Assembly: GCF_008693385.1 (NCBI RefSeq)
Contig: NZ_CP044067.1
Location: 1,924,501 to 1,988,500, forward strand
Direction: 5' to 3'
Origin: Cupriavidus pauculus
GTDB taxonomy: Bacteria > Pseudomonadota > Gammaproteobacteria > Burkholderiales > Burkholderiaceae
DNA: 64,000 nucleotides
The notes under the pieces were generated by a model. That model made no database searches. It was not told the DNA's origin and was given only the letters and a program-made list of their open reading frames with translations. Of the stretch, positions 1-9,058 are shown piece by piece. The translations under genes and the position numbers were made by a program. The stretch's first letter is position 1, and each line of letters starts with the position of its first letter.

Positions 1-2
1 CG

Positions 3-1016
3 TCGCTGTTCATCGCGTTGATCGCCGCGGCGCTGCTGCTCAGGCCGTGGCTCGAGACCAGCGGCATCAACCTGTTCTCCGCGGGGCATTTCGATCTGTT
101 CATCGCGGCCCTGGCGTGCTTTGCCACGCTGACGGTCCTGTCGATCGGCGAGGCCGTCAACCAGGGGCAGCACCGCCAGCACGTCAACAACCTCATCACT
201 GCCGGTGGCAGCGTGCTCAACGTGATCTGCATCGTGCTGATCGCGTTCGTGGCACCGACGCACGCGGCGGACGTGACGTTCCTGTTCGTGGCCAGCCAGC
301 TCGGCTTCGTGCTCGTGCGCGTGATCAACATGGGCGCCGTGCTGATGCGGGTCGGACGGCCGCGGCAATGGCCGGGCAAGGCGTTCGCGCTGGACCTTGC
401 GCGCAACACGCGGTCGCTCGTGCAGGCCCAGCTTGCGCTCGCATTCATCCAGCAGGGGACGGTGCTGCTTTGCTACGAGATGGACCGTCCGCGCGACGCG
501 GCGCTGCTGGCGCTGCTCTATCGCGCCAACCTGCTGCTGCACAGCCTCGTGTACATGATCAACCAGCCGCTCTGGCCGATCATCCACCGGCATATGCTGG
601 CCGGCGACTGGGAATGGGTGTCTCGGACCTATCGCAAGCTTGGCGCGGTGTATGTCGCGTACGGCCTGCTAGCCGTGGCCGCCGCGCCGCTGGTGGGGAG
701 CGCAGCAGTGTCATTGTGGACGTCGGGTGAATTCGTGATCCCGGCAAGCCAGGCCACGCTGTGCGCGGCCTACTTCGCGGTGCTGGTGGCCTCCGCCGCG
801 AGCACGCCCGTGTTGATGGGCGCGCAGGCGTTCAGCAGCCTCGGCAATATCGGCACGATGGAACTGGTGGCGGCTTCGGTGCTGTGCGGGGCGCTGTATC
901 TGGCCGATGCGGTGACCTTCCCCAATGTCGTGATCGCACTGCTGGTGGCAAACGGGGTGACGGCACTCTGGATGATGCCGGCCCGCGCGCTCGGTCTGCT
1001 CAGGCGCGCAGGATGA
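3..1016 (+). CDS. Polysaccharide flippase (Wzx-like), 3' part
   Basis: The reading frame is open from the first bases of the window, so the true start lies upstream; the TTG at 18 is not a convincing start. The visible 338 residues are mostly hydrophobic helices with short charged loops, as in polysaccharide-export (MOP/Wzx-type) flippases, which move undecaprenyl-linked repeat units across the inner membrane. No single catalytic motif exists in this family, so the assignment rests on topology and on the neighbours: a Wzy-like polymerase and the GDP-fucose genes fcl and gmd lie just downstream on the other strand, converging on this gene. Another integral membrane transporter of the same superfamily is possible. 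Confidence 0.6.
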   Translation, partial: SLFIALIAAALLLRPWLETSGINLFSAGHFDLFIAALACFATLTVLSIGEAVNQGQHRQHVNNLITAGGSVLNVICIVLIAFVAPTHAADVTFLFVASQLGFVLVRVINMGAVLMRVGRPRQWPGKAFALDLARNTRSLVQAQLALAFIQQGTVLLCYEMDRPRDAALLALLYRANLLLHSLVYMINQPLWPIIHRHMLAGDWEWVSRTYRKLGAVYVAYGLLAVAAAPLVGSAAVSLWTSGEFVIPASQATLCAAYFAVLVASAASTPVLMGAQAFSSLGNIGTMELVAASVLCGALYLADAVTFPNVVIALLVANGVTALWMMPARALGLLRRAG

Positions 1017-1040
1017 TGTCAACCCGCGCGCCAGGGCCGC

Positions 1041-2519
1041 TCAGGCGCGGCGCGGCGGGCCAGCAGGCCGGGCAGGATTGCCGAGGATATGGAGCGGTGC
1101 ACCGGCCGGCACGGTGGGCGCGGCGCGCCGTACGCGCCGCCGGCGGCGCGTCACGAACCAGCTGATCGTCATGAACGCCATCGCGGCGCCGCTACCGTAG
1201 GCCACCGCAACCATCAGCGCGCCTCGCAGCACGAAGATCAGATAGATCGAGAAATAGATGCCAGCGGGTTTGCCGACCGGTCCGCCCGCGTGGACCAGGC
1301 GGTCCAGAAAGCGCGTGACCAGCGCCAGCACCACCGCGACCAGCACCACGCCGAAGACCGAGAAGTCGATGTAACCCTCGGCGATCAGCGGCGACGACAG
1401 GTTGTCGAAGTCGAGCTTGTAATAGGCCATGAGGAACTGGCCGATATCGATGCCGGTCGCGTGCGGCTTGGTTTCCCACAGCGTATGCGGGACGAAGAAG
1501 AGCAGACTGCCGAGAATCTGCTCGCCATAGCGCGCGCCGTCACGGTTCACCATCTCCAGCACGGTGTGGATGTTCGACCAGGCATCGTAGTGCAGATCCA
1601 GGAAGTGCGAGAAATACATCCACGGGTCGAGAATCTCCGCGATATCCCAGGCATCCGGATTGACGTGCGTGAAGATCGAGGCGAGCGGAAAGAACACGCC
1701 CGTAAGCAGCAGCAGCGTGGTGACCTGGCGCCGCGGCGTGCGCGAGAACCACGGCAACAGCAGGAGCAGCAGGCTCAGATACACGGGGCCGATCGCGTTG
1801 CGCTTCTCGATTAGCGGATTCTGCGCCATCAGCACGCAACCGAACAGCAGTACCGCGAGCATCAGCCAGAAGGGCTGGCGCAGCAGCTTGCGGCCCTTCA
1901 CGTTGATCAGCATCAGCAGGGCCGGAATGGGCAGGAAGCAGAAGTACTTCTGTTGCAGCAGGTACTGCGGCGTGGCATCGACCAGTTCCTCCGCCGCGCG
2001 CAGGTCGATCGATTGCAGCGACAGCAGCGCGGCCGCCGCGGCAACGCCGCCCAGCACCAGCGCCTTGGGCACCGTCAGGCGCAGCACGCGCTCGCCGCCC
2101 GGCGGGGGAAGCTCGCGGCCGCCGTGCCGGGCACGGTAAAGGGAGGCGCGGCGCAGCGCGGCCTGGCGCGTGCCCACGTACACCATGATGAACAGCGTGC
2201 AAAGCAGGTTCGTGCCGATCGCGTACCCTTCCACGATCAGCGCCGTGTTCACCATCTGCAGGTCGTAGTAGACCCGCTGCACGGCGGGCGCCACCACGAG
2301 GAAGAGCATCTCGAAGAGCAGCACCGAGGCATCAGCCAGCGACGATTCGCGTTCCCGCGTATGCAGGCACCAGTGGATGATCACGGTGGTGGTGAGCAAC
2401 AGCGTCGACATCAGCAGCATCGGCGACTCGATGCTCGAGATCGCATGGCAGTAGCCCACCATCAGAAGCAGCGCCGCGGCCAACACCATGTCCCAAACAA
2501 AGCTGGACGACAGACGCAT
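1041..2519 (-). CDS. O-antigen/exopolysaccharide polymerase (Wzy-like)
   Basis: 492 residues with about ten to twelve hydrophobic segments, a large central loop near residues 290-370, and a basic C-terminal tail rich in Arg and Pro. Polymerases of the Wzy type join lipid-linked oligosaccharide repeats in the periplasm. The segment SPLIAEGYIDFSVFGVVL near residue 378, which follows a polar loop, resembles the late conserved region of O-antigen polysaccharide polymerases. Wzy proteins are very divergent, so context matters: the gene follows fcl by 9 bases on the same strand, and a flippase fragment converges on it. The start ATG at 2519 is preceded by a purine-rich AGGAGACTGCC stretch. Likely the last gene of a gmd-fcl-wzy unit. 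Confidence 0.65.
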   Translation of the reverse strand: MRLSSSFVWDMVLAAALLLMVGYCHAISSIESPMLLMSTLLLTTTVIIHWCLHTRERESSLADASVLLFEMLFLVVAPAVQRVYYDLQMVNTALIVEGYAIGTNLLCTLFIMVYVGTRQAALRRASLYRARHGGRELPPPGGERVLRLTVPKALVLGGVAAAAALLSLQSIDLRAAEELVDATPQYLLQQKYFCFLPIPALLMLINVKGRKLLRQPFWLMLAVLLFGCVLMAQNPLIEKRNAIGPVYLSLLLLLLPWFSRTPRRQVTTLLLLTGVFFPLASIFTHVNPDAWDIAEILDPWMYFSHFLDLHYDAWSNIHTVLEMVNRDGARYGEQILGSLLFFVPHTLWETKPHATGIDIGQFLMAYYKLDFDNLSSPLIAEGYIDFSVFGVVLVAVVLALVTRFLDRLVHAGGPVGKPAGIYFSIYLIFVLRGALMVAVAYGSGAAMAFMTISWFVTRRRRRVRRAAPTVPAGAPLHILGNPARPAGPPRRA

Positions 2520-2528
2520 GGCAGTCTC

Positions 2529-3530
2529 CTACACCGAGTTTTCCAGTGCGGTAGTGATTTCAAGAGGGGCCGCCAGGCGGCCGGAGTCCAGCGCGTCGCG
2601 GTAGGCCAGGTGCAGGCCGGCCTCGAGGCCGATCAGCGGGGCCCAGCCCGTGGCAGCGATGGCGCCGCAGTCGAGCAGCTTGCGGGGCGTCCCGTCGGGG
2701 CGCGTGGCATCGAACACGATCTCGCCGCGATAGCCGATCACCTTTCCGATCAGCAGCGCCAGTTCGCGAATCGACACCTCGGTGCCGGTCCCGATATTGA
2801 AGAAGCCCGCCGGCGCGCTATGCGTGCGGTAGTCGTCCGGAGACAGCGCCATGACGTGGACGCACGCGCGTGCGAGATCGTCGGCATACAGGAACTCGCG
2901 CATCGGCGTGCCCGAGCCCCAGATGGCCACGGTGGGCGCATCGTGCTCGCGCGCTTCGTGAAAGCGGCGAATCAATGCCGGAATGACGTGGCTGTTCTCG
3001 GGGTGATAGTTGTCGCCGGGACCGTAGAGGTTCGTCGGCATGACGCTGCGATAGTCCACGCCGTACTGGCGGTTGTAGCTCTCGCACAGCTTCATCCCGG
3101 CAATCTTGGCGAGCGCGTAGGCCGCGTTGGTGGACTCGAGCTCGCCGGTCAGCAGCGCGCTCTCGCGCATCGGCTGGGGCGCGAGCCGCGGATAGATGCA
3201 GCTGGAGCCGAGAAACAGCAGGCGCGTCACGCCGTGGCGCCAGGCCTCGTGAATGACGTTGTTCGCGATGGCGAGGTTCTGCTGGATGAACTCGGCCGGA
3301 TAGGTATCGTTGGCGTGGATGCCGCCCACGCGCGCTGCCGCCAGATAGACCTCGTCGATCGGCTCGGCGGCGAAGAACGCGCGGACCTGTTGCTGGTCGG
3401 TCAGATCGAGTTCGGCATGGGTGCGGCACACGAGCTCGACGTCGGCGCGATGCGATAGTGCGCGCGCAATGGCGGCGCCGACCATGCCGCGATGGCCGGC
3501 CACGAAGACACGTTTTTTGCGCTCACTCAT
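2529..3530 (-). CDS. fcl: GDP-L-fucose synthase
   Basis: Converts GDP-4-keto-6-deoxy-D-mannose to GDP-L-fucose by epimerisation and NADPH-dependent reduction, in the cytoplasm. The N-terminal Rossmann motif reads [13 protein letters not shown], the active-site Ser/Cys pair lies in FLGSSCIYP, and the YxxxK pair lies in [19 protein letters not shown] carries the conserved His. I chose the ATG at 3530 (MSERKKRVF) because it aligns with the usual short N-terminus; an upstream in-frame ATG at 3539 adds three residues. The chosen start overlaps the end of gmd by 8 bases, which suggests translational coupling. With gmd it supplies a fucose donor for surface polysaccharide. Confidence 0.93.
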   Translation of the reverse strand: MSERKKRVFVAGHRGMVGAAIARALSHRADVELVCRTHAELDLTDQQQVRAFFAAEPIDEVYLAAARVGGIHANDTYPAEFIQQNLAIANNVIHEAWRHGVTRLLFLGSSCIYPRLAPQPMRESALLTGELESTNAAYALAKIAGMKLCESYNRQYGVDYRSVMPTNLYGPGDNYHPENSHVIPALIRRFHEAREHDAPTVAIWGSGTPMREFLYADDLARACVHVMALSPDDYRTHSAPAGFFNIGTGTEVSIRELALLIGKVIGYRGEIVFDATRPDGTPRKLLDCGAIAATGWAPLIGLEAGLHLAYRDALDSGRLAAPLEITTALENSV

Positions 3531-4734
3531 GATGGTCATAGGTCCGGAAGCCGGCCATCTTGACCAGCGCGTCGCGACGCGCCGACACGAAGTCGGCCTC
3601 GATCATCTCGCGCACGAGTTCGGCGAACGTGGTGCGCGGCGTCCAGCCCAGGCGCTCGCGCGCGCGCGTCGGATCGCCCAGCAATGTTTCCACTTCGGTG
3701 GGGCGGAAGTAGCGCGGGTCCACGCGAACGATGACGTCGCCAACCTTGCAGGTGGACGAGAGCCGCCGATCGGGATCGTCGATCGCCGTGATGACGCCGA
3801 CCTCATCGACTCCGGTGCCTTCGAACGCCACCGTGATGCCGAGGTAGCGCGCGGCGGATTCCACGAACTCGCGCACGCTGTGCTGCTCGCCGGTGGCGAT
3901 GACGAAGTCCTCGGCCTGTTCCTGCTGCAGCATCAGCCACTGCATTTCCACGTAGTCGCGGGCATGTCCCCAGTCGCGCAGTGCGGAGAGATTCCCCAGA
4001 TGCAGCGTGTCCTGCAGCCCCAGTGCGATGCGCGCCAGCGCGCGCGTGATCTTGCGCGTCACGAAGGTCTCGCCGCGCACTGGGCTTTCATGGTTGAACA
4101 GAATGCCGTTGCACGCGTACATCCCGTACGCTTCGCGGTAGTTCACGGTAATCCAGTACGCATACAGCTTGGCCGCCGCGTACGGACTGCGCGGGTAGAA
4201 CGGGGTGGTTTCCTTCTGCGGAATTTCCTGCACCAGGCCATACAGTTCCGACGTCGACGCCTGATAGAACCGCGCGCGCTTCTCCATGCCGAGAATGCGC
4301 ATGGCTTCGAGCAGGCGGAGCGTACCCACGGCATCGGTGTTGGCCGTGTACTCGGGCTCTTCGAACGACACCTGCACGTGGCTCTGCGCCGCGAGGTTGT
4401 AGATCTCGTCGGGCTGGGCCTGCTGGACCACGCGCACGAGGCTGGCGGTGTCCGTCATGTCGCCATGATGCAGGATCAGCCGACGGTCTTCCGCCTGCGG
4501 GTCCTGATACAGATGGTCGATACGGTCGGTATTGAACAGCGAGCTGCGGCGCTTGATGCCGTGCACCTCGTATCCCTTCTGCAGCAGGAGCTCGGTCAGG
4601 TACGAACCGTCCTGCCCCGTGATGCCGGTAATCAGCGCACGCCGGCGAGCGCCGCGTGCCGGCGTGGCGGAAGCACGCTCCGAAGCATCGTCCGAAGTGC
4701 GGAGGCCAAGGTTATCCAGCTCGTTTGCGCCCAT
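3523..4734 (-). CDS. gmd: GDP-mannose 4,6-dehydratase
   Basis: Dehydrates GDP-D-mannose to GDP-4-keto-6-deoxymannose using bound NADP, the first step to GDP-fucose or GDP-rhamnose. Diagnostic stretches are [15 protein letters not shown] (nucleotide binding), [10 protein letters not shown] (active-site Thr/Ser/Glu) and [13 protein letters not shown] (YxxxK). The protein has 403 residues from the ATG at 4734; the frame stays open further upstream, but the added sequence is unlike the family and lacks a good ribosome site. About 35 residues of low-complexity Ala/Arg/Ser sequence precede the Rossmann motif, longer than usual. It is followed directly by the overlapping fcl gene. Confidence 0.95.
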   Translation of the reverse strand: MGANELDNLGLRTSDDASERASATPARGARRRALITGITGQDGSYLTELLLQKGYEVHGIKRRSSLFNTDRIDHLYQDPQAEDRRLILHHGDMTDTASLVRVVQQAQPDEIYNLAAQSHVQVSFEEPEYTANTDAVGTLRLLEAMRILGMEKRARFYQASTSELYGLVQEIPQKETTPFYPRSPYAAAKLYAYWITVNYREAYGMYACNGILFNHESPVRGETFVTRKITRALARIALGLQDTLHLGNLSALRDWGHARDYVEMQWLMLQQEQAEDFVIATGEQHSVREFVESAARYLGITVAFEGTGVDEVGVITAIDDPDRRLSSTCKVGDVIVRVDPRYFRPTEVETLLGDPTRARERLGWTPRTTFAELVREMIEADFVSARRDALVKMAGFRTYDHHE

Positions 4735-4856
4735 GACAGTCCCATGTGAATTACGGATGCGACGACTGTAGGGTCGATGGCCGCGGCGGTACTGTCTGCT
4801 AGCCCACACAGTGCACTGGCGGTGCGAGGGCAGTGAAAGCGCGGCCCGAAAATGCA

Positions 4857-4894
4857 CACGGGCGCGCCGCATGTTTCCATGCGGCGCGCCCGTG
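4857..4894 (-). terminator. 17-bp perfect hairpin between luxR-type gene and gmd
   Basis: CACGGGCGCGCCGCATG and its exact complement flank a 4-base TTTC loop. On the minus strand the stem follows the stop codon of the LuxR-type regulator by about 25 bases and is followed by a TTTT tract a few bases on, as expected of a terminator. It also separates that gene from gmd, which is on the same strand. Confidence 0.7.
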
Positions 4895-4918
4895 CGGGAC
4901 GACAGGGACGTCGTGGCT

Positions 4919-5866
4919 TCAGAGAGGCAGGGCGGTGCTTTCGTAGCCGGCGCCGTCGCTACGCTTGGCAATCACCGGCCGCGGCCGGCTATCGCGCGCG
5001 ATGCGTTCGTCGCCGCTGACGATGCGCTCGTCGCCGCTCACCCACTCAAGTGTCGCGCCACGCTGCAACGCTGCGTAGACGGCCTCTCCCTTGTTGCGGA
5101 CCTTGAGCCGCTGATACAGCGTGCAGGCATGGCTCTTCACCGTGGCCACCGAGATATTCAGCATGCGGCTGACCGTCTTGATCGGATAGCCCCGCGCGAG
5201 CAACACGAGTACCTCATATTGACGCGGCGTGATCTTGAGCATCTCCGCCTCGTCGTAGCTGGGCTCGTCCTCGGTGCCGGGCTGCGGCAGGACCGACTGG
5301 CTCACGGCGCCGCGCAGTGCCGCGCGCGGCGTACTGGCGCATGCGGCGAGCGCATGCGGGTCCGCCTGCACGGTAGAGGTCAGTGGCAGCGGCGCGGCGG
5401 AAGCGAGCGATGGTGTGGCCGGCAGCGCGGAACGCGATGCGGCCGGTGCGGTGGTCAGTGCCGTGGTGGACGCCGCCGACTCGCCCGAGAACACCAGTCC
5501 ATGCACGCTCGAGATGGCCAGGCGGATGGCCGCCTCGATCACCGCGAGCGATGCGGACTTCGGCAGGCATCCACAGATGCCGCGCGCGGCTTCCGCGCAG
5601 GGCAGATGCAGCGGCAGCGTGTCCGTCAGAACGAGAATGCGCTGGGGCGAAAGCCGATCGCGGGCGAATTCGAGTTGTTGCCAGCCTGCGGCGGTATCGG
5701 CGGGCATGCCGAACACCATGAGATCCGGATTGCAATGCTGCGCGTCCAGTCGCGCGAGGTCTGCCGGCGCGGTCGCCAGCACATGTCCCCATTCCTGAAT
5801 ATTTTCGAGCATCTGCAGGAGGCCGAGCCGCAATAGCGGGTGCTCCTCGATCAGCAAGGCGTTCAT
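4919..5866 (-). CDS. LuxR-type regulator with degenerate receiver domain
   Basis: 315 residues. Residues 1-120 look like a response-regulator receiver: an acidic pair ([13 protein letters not shown]), a Thr at LVLTD, and the conserved Lys in CLPKSAS. The phospho-acceptor position is altered: the usual PDLxLLD is here PDLMVFG, with Gly about residue 53 in place of Asp. A low-complexity Ala/Ser/Pro linker follows (about 130-205). The C-terminal LuxR helix-turn-helix is intact: [20 protein letters not shown], then [17 protein letters not shown] tail with the doublet [13 protein letters not shown] ends the protein. The start at 5866 has a GGGGAG site about 10 bases upstream. It probably acts without aspartate phosphorylation; its targets are unknown, and the adjacent polysaccharide genes are a guess. 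Confidence 0.85.
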   Translation of the reverse strand: MNALLIEEHPLLRLGLLQMLENIQEWGHVLATAPADLARLDAQHCNPDLMVFGMPADTAAGWQQLEFARDRLSPQRILVLTDTLPLHLPCAEAARGICGCLPKSASLAVIEAAIRLAISSVHGLVFSGESAASTTALTTAPAASRSALPATPSLASAAPLPLTSTVQADPHALAACASTPRAALRGAVSQSVLPQPGTEDEPSYDEAEMLKITPRQYEVLVLLARGYPIKTVSRMLNISVATVKSHACTLYQRLKVRNKGEAVYAALQRGATLEWVSGDERIVSGDERIARDSRPRPVIAKRSDGAGYESTALPL

Positions 5867-6573
5867 TCTTTTTTCACTCCCCGTTGGTGGGCAGGCATGC
5901 GGGGCGCTTTGCGTGCGGGTTCTCTTCAGACAGGACGGACGCATCGCGCTTCCGCCGTTCCAGCCGATAACCCGTGCTTCCGTGTCAGGCGATGTCCCCT
6001 TGTATGGATGGACTTGTTCGCGAAGACCGGAAGTATGACCCGAACCCGAACCCGAAAAATCTCGCTCCTAAATCGGATTAAATTCATCTTATGGGCTGGT
6101 CCGACTGAAAGCAAGCGACCGGATTTCGGGAGGAGTCAGGGCTGAATGAACTAAAACTCATAATCCCTCGGCGACAAGGGCGTGCCCTAGTTCGTTTGGT
6201 TGCCAGTGTATGTCCGACAGCATCTGACGGGGCCTGCACGGTCGGTTGCATCCGTGAAACAGGGGTCGTGCAAGTCGTGTCAATACTGCAACTCTTCAAA
6301 ATGCCAGAGGCACAATGAATAACGAATTCTCACCCCTTCGGGGCATTTGATTTGTAAATGTGTCGACTCATGACGCAATGATGAAACCAATGAAAAAAAT
6401 GCACTGTCGTCCGAATCGGTATCACTGCGCGAGTGGGGGATACATGCGGCCTAGTTCGTAAGGATGAGTCCCGCTTCGTGCTGCCGGATGAGGCGCGCCG
6501 CGCGCGGATGCGGACGCGCCGCTTTCGTTCCGGCCATTGCAACGCGCTTCAATCCAACCGTGGATGAAGGCGG
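5867..6573. other. Intergenic region, no gene supported
   Basis: About 700 bases, visibly less GC-rich around 6030-6420. It holds a short run of CGAACC-type hexamers near 6038-6056 and a small CCCC-TTC-GGGG hairpin followed by CATTTGATTT near 6334-6350. The promoter of the LuxR-type gene should lie at its left end. I see no coding sequence with a convincing start site. Confidence 0.5.
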
Positions 6574-6598
6574 TCTGACATCGCGGCGCGATGTCAGA
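6574..6598 (-). terminator. 11-bp hairpin after the WXXGXW-repeat gene
   Basis: TCTGACATCGC and its exact complement flank a GGC loop, 10 bases beyond the stop codon of the minus-strand gene at 6609-6917. There is no clear T tract, so it may be a weak or Rho-assisted terminator or a mRNA-stabilising stem. Confidence 0.6.
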
Positions 6599-6608
6599 CA
6601 CCGTCATG

Positions 6609-6917
6609 TCAGCGTACCCAGCGGCCCGGACGCAACACCCAGCCGCGCGGTGTCTGGACCCAGCGCTCCGGCACGTAGCGATAGCCCGGACGCGCGTTCT
6701 GCCAATAGCCGCCGCGCCACTGATAGCCGCCACGGTTGCCCACGTAATGGCCGGGCACCCAGACCTGTCCCGGGCGCGCCATCGGCCGGCCTTCGGCACG
6801 GGGCGGGGGCGGGGCGTGCGTGTAGGCGGGCGGGCCATAGGCTTCCGCCGGTGCGATCAGTCCGAAGGCGCCGCCAGCGGCGAGAATGGCGGCGGCAAGC
6901 ATAAGCTGGCGTTTCAT
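6609..6917 (-). CDS. Exported YXWGXW/WXXGXW-repeat protein
   Basis: 102 residues. A Sec-type signal peptide (MKRQLMLAAAILAAGGAFG) ends near residue 26. The mature part is dominated by aromatic/Gly repeats: WVPGHYVGNRGGYQWRGGYW, then YRYVPERWVQTPRGWVLRPG, i.e. tandem WxxGxW/YxWGxW-like units. Proteins of this type are common in Burkholderiaceae; they are exported, and their function is not established. ATG at 6917 has an AAAGGAGCC site upstream. The neighbouring small lipoprotein on the same strand shares the MKR signal start and may be co-transcribed. Confidence 0.8.
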   Translation of the reverse strand: MKRQLMLAAAILAAGGAFGLIAPAEAYGPPAYTHAPPPPRAEGRPMARPGQVWVPGHYVGNRGGYQWRGGYWQNARPGYRYVPERWVQTPRGWVLRPGRWVR

Positions 6918-6956
6918 GATGTGGCTCCTTTCGATCGACGTTGAACGGGCGTCGGC

Positions 6957-7076
6957 TTAATAGCGGTAACGGTCACCGCGGTGATAGTGGGGGCCGTCGG
7001 GCGGCACGACGATGCATGCCGACAGGAGGGACGTGGCGGCGGTCAGCAGGACCACCAGGGCAATGGCGCGTTTCAT
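6957..7076 (-). CDS. Small lipoprotein, 39 residues
   Basis: Translates as MKRAIALVVLLTAATSLLSA followed by CIVVPPDGPHYHRGDRYRY. The lipobox LLSA-C is clear, so the mature product would be only about 19 residues, rich in His, Arg, Tyr and Pro, anchored by an N-terminal lipid. GGAG sits 7 bases before the ATG. It lies 39 bases upstream of the WXXGXW-repeat gene on the same strand, so the two probably form one transcript. Function unknown; small 'YXWGXW-associated' exported proteins of this size are easily missed in annotation. Confidence 0.65.
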   Translation of the reverse strand: MKRAIALVVLLTAATSLLSACIVVPPDGPHYHRGDRYRY

Positions 7077-7581
7077 TTGGGCTCCATGTACGGGACGCGT
7101 TGAACACGGCTTCAATGTAGCGAGGCGTCCGCTGCCCGCGCGGTTGCACTTGTAAGGCTGTTTCTCACGATATCTGCCTGGTCAGAGGTCTTCGGGCGTG
7201 TGTTCCTGCAACCCGCCAGCCCTTGTGGGGCAAGGCTTGGCGGGGATGTGACGGAGGCGTTGCGAAGCGGGTCCGACGTGTGGGCGCCAATAATGTGGCG
7301 TTACATCGGAAATGACTGCTGCAAGGTTTGGAGGGGGATCGCGGTCGCGATCGATGCGGCCGCGTCAAACGGCAGCCACGCAGAAACGGGTACGCAAGGG
7401 GAAGAAACGAGACAGGAAAGCGGACGGCGCGCGGTCGGGGCATTCCCCGCGCCGGTGCGCCGGAATGGTGGCATTATCCCTCTTACGCCCCACGTCGCGT
7501 CATGGCGCGCGTGGCGCGGTACCCCGGCGATGGCATGAAGCTTGCGCCATCGTGACCGCCGTATTCCCCAGGGAGGACGTC
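7077..7581. other. Intergenic region with one copy of the 18-base dispersed repeat
   Basis: About 500 bases. Open frames here are long only because of base composition, and none has a ribosome site or a recognisable product. The one distinct element is the repeat at 7378-7395. The promoter of the small lipoprotein operon should lie near 7080-7150. Confidence 0.45.
7378..7395 (-). repeat. Dispersed 18-base repeat, copy A
   Basis: On the minus strand this reads GCGTACCCGTTTCTGCGT. Identical or one-mismatch copies occur at 25467, 43982, 44036, 44057 and 52034, all between genes. Confidence 0.85.
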
Positions 7582-7728
7582 ATGCCGGTCATGTTCATCG
7601 TGCTGATCCTGCAGGCGCTCGAAGGGCTCAACCCGCTGACCGTGCCGCAGTTCGCGCGCGCTCACATTGGCGATGTCACCGCTCGCGCCGAGTATGTGGC
7701 GCCCATCGAGCAGGCCCAGGGACCCTGA
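7582..7728 (+). CDS. Small hydrophobic protein, 48 residues (hypothetical)
   Basis: Starts MPVMFIVLILQALEGLNPL and ends AEYVAPIEQAQGP. A strong GGGAGG lies 8 bases before the ATG. The N-terminus could be a short membrane segment; the rest is neutral to acidic. No family is recognised. Support comes from the ribosome site and from the strong hairpin at 7810-7840 about 80 bases downstream, between this gene and the converging small gene at 7862. Confidence 0.4.
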   Translation: MPVMFIVLILQALEGLNPLTVPQFARAHIGDVTARAEYVAPIEQAQGP

Positions 7729-7809
7729 GCACGGCGACCGGTCATCATCCGTCCGGCAACGATCTGTCCGACAGGTTTTTGCCCTATGCGATGTACTCAC
7801 AGGGCACCG

Positions 7810-7840
7810 GGGCGGCTGGCCGCGAAACGGCCAGCCGCCC
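7810..7840. terminator. 13-bp perfect hairpin between two convergent small genes
   Basis: GGGCGGCTGGCCG and its exact complement flank a CGAAA loop. It lies between the plus-strand gene ending at 7728 and the minus-strand gene ending at 7862, so it could end both transcripts. There is no strong T tract on either side; TGGAAATTTCC follows on the plus strand. Confidence 0.7.
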
Positions 7841-7861
7841 TGGAAATTTCCGCCTGGGATC

Positions 7862-8026
7862 TCAGCCGAAGTATTCGTTGTAGTAGCGGGTGCAGGTGCC
7901 CGACTGGCTGAACGTGTACGGTAGCTCCGCCATGGCCGCTGCTTCCAGCGAGCCGAAGGGAATGTCGAGTTCGAGGTCGAAACGGTTGGCTTCTGCGTCG
8001 GTCCGGTTATGAGTTTGCGGATTCAC
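7862..8026 (-). CDS. Small peptide, 54 residues (hypothetical)
   Basis: From a GTG at 8026 with GAAGAGAG 6-12 bases upstream, the product is a hydrophilic, acidic N-terminal half (NPQTHNRTDAEANRFDLELD) and a C-terminal part ending SQSGTCTRYYNEYFG. An in-frame GTG further upstream (8107) adds 27 residues but has no ribosome site. There is a single Cys, and the tail is very aromatic (YYNEYF). No signal peptide or membrane segment. I do not recognise a family; the leader-like half plus short aromatic tail is reminiscent of modified-peptide precursors, but no modification genes are next to it. Confidence 0.4.
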   Translation of the reverse strand: MNPQTHNRTDAEANRFDLELDIPFGSLEAAAMAELPYTFSQSGTCTRYYNEYFG

Positions 8027-8293
8027 GATATCGCTCTCTTCGGTTGTCGGACCGGGTGGGTCCGAGGGGTTGTGCCGGGTAGTCTGGAGGGCGGAGGTAT
8101 CCGCCACGACTCGATGCTAATCAACCCGGCCGCGGAGATCATCGCCCTGTCGCTGAAAACACTGTTTCAGATCTCTTATCAATCGTGTTTGCCTATCGGT
8201 CCGATAGTGCATTCCACGCAATAACCGAAATGTGCGGCCGCGCACGTCCGCGACAGGTCTATAGTGGCTGGGTGACACCGTCCGGGGATCGCC

Positions 8294-9058
8294 ATGACGC
8301 CGCCCATGCAGTTTCCGCCCTGCTTCGCCGACCGTCGCGAAGCCGGCCGCTATCTCGGCCGCCGCCTCGCGGAGCTCGGCTATGCCGGCCGGGGCGATCT
8401 GCTCGTCCTGGCGCTGCCGCGCGGCGGCGTGCCCGTGGGATTCGAAGTGGCACGCGCGCTCGATGCCGCGCTGGATGTGCTCCTGGTCCGCAAGATCGGC
8501 GCGCCGGGCTACCCGGAGCTCGCGCTCGGTGCCGTGGTCGAGGGCAGCATGGAGGGCCGGCCACCCTTTACGGTGACCAATGACGATACCTGGGCCCGCC
8601 GCGCCGTGGAGAGTGGGATGTTCGCGGCCGAACGCGGGCGCCAGCTCGACGAGATCTGCCGGCGACAGCAGCGATACCGCCAGGGACGTCCCGTTGCCGC
8701 GCTCGCGGGCCGGCACGTGATTGTCGTGGACGACGGCGTGGCGACCGGCGCGACGATGCGCGCGGCGCTCGCCAGCGTGCGAGCGGCCGGTGCCGCCGGG
8801 GTCGTGGCGGCCTTGCCCGTGGGTGCCATGCAGGGCCTGTTAACGCTGGCATCGGTTGCCGACGCGGTGATCTGCCTCAACACCCCGCCCGAATTCGGCG
8901 CGGTGGGTGCTTACTATCTGGATTTCACGCAGACCAGCGACGACGAGGCGATGGCCCTGATGCGCGAGGCCGCCATGTGGCCGCCATTGCGGCCCCCGCA
9001 GGTGTCGCCGCAGCCGTCGATGCCGCGTGGCGTCACTGCGGGCCCAGGCGCGCCTTGA
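8294..9058 (+). CDS. Phosphoribosyltransferase-fold protein
   Basis: 254 residues. The PRPP-binding signature is clear: HVIVVDDGVATGATM about residues 139-153, i.e. hydrophobic strand, DD, then GxATGAT. An N-terminal region (LALPRGGVPVGFEVARAL, then VRKIGAPGYPELALGAV) is typical of the stand-alone phosphoribosyltransferase-like proteins often found near universal-stress or nuclease genes rather than of the nucleotide salvage enzymes. The acceptor substrate is unknown. ATG at 8294 follows GGGGATC; a second Met four residues on is possible. The 3' end overlaps the end of the convergent small dehydratase subunit gene by 26 bases. Confidence 0.85.
   Translation: MTPPMQFPPCFADRREAGRYLGRRLAELGYAGRGDLLVLALPRGGVPVGFEVARALDAALDVLLVRKIGAPGYPELALGAVVEGSMEGRPPFTVTNDDTWARRAVESGMFAAERGRQLDEICRRQQRYRQGRPVAALAGRHVIVVDDGVATGATMRAALASVRAAGAAGVVAALPVGAMQGLLTLASVADAVICLNTPPEFGAVGAYYLDFTQTSDDEAMALMREAAMWPPLRPPQVSPQPSMPRGVTAGPGAP

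Noticed and set aside
7862..8026. Lasso-peptide precursor (core GTCTRYYNEYFG with a possible Gly1-Glu9 ring)
   Set aside because: No B-protease or cyclase gene is nearby and the tail after the ring would be only three residues.
8117..8716. Minus-strand frame overlapping the phosphoribosyltransferase gene
   Set aside because: No family match, no ribosome site, and the plus-strand gene explains the coding signal.
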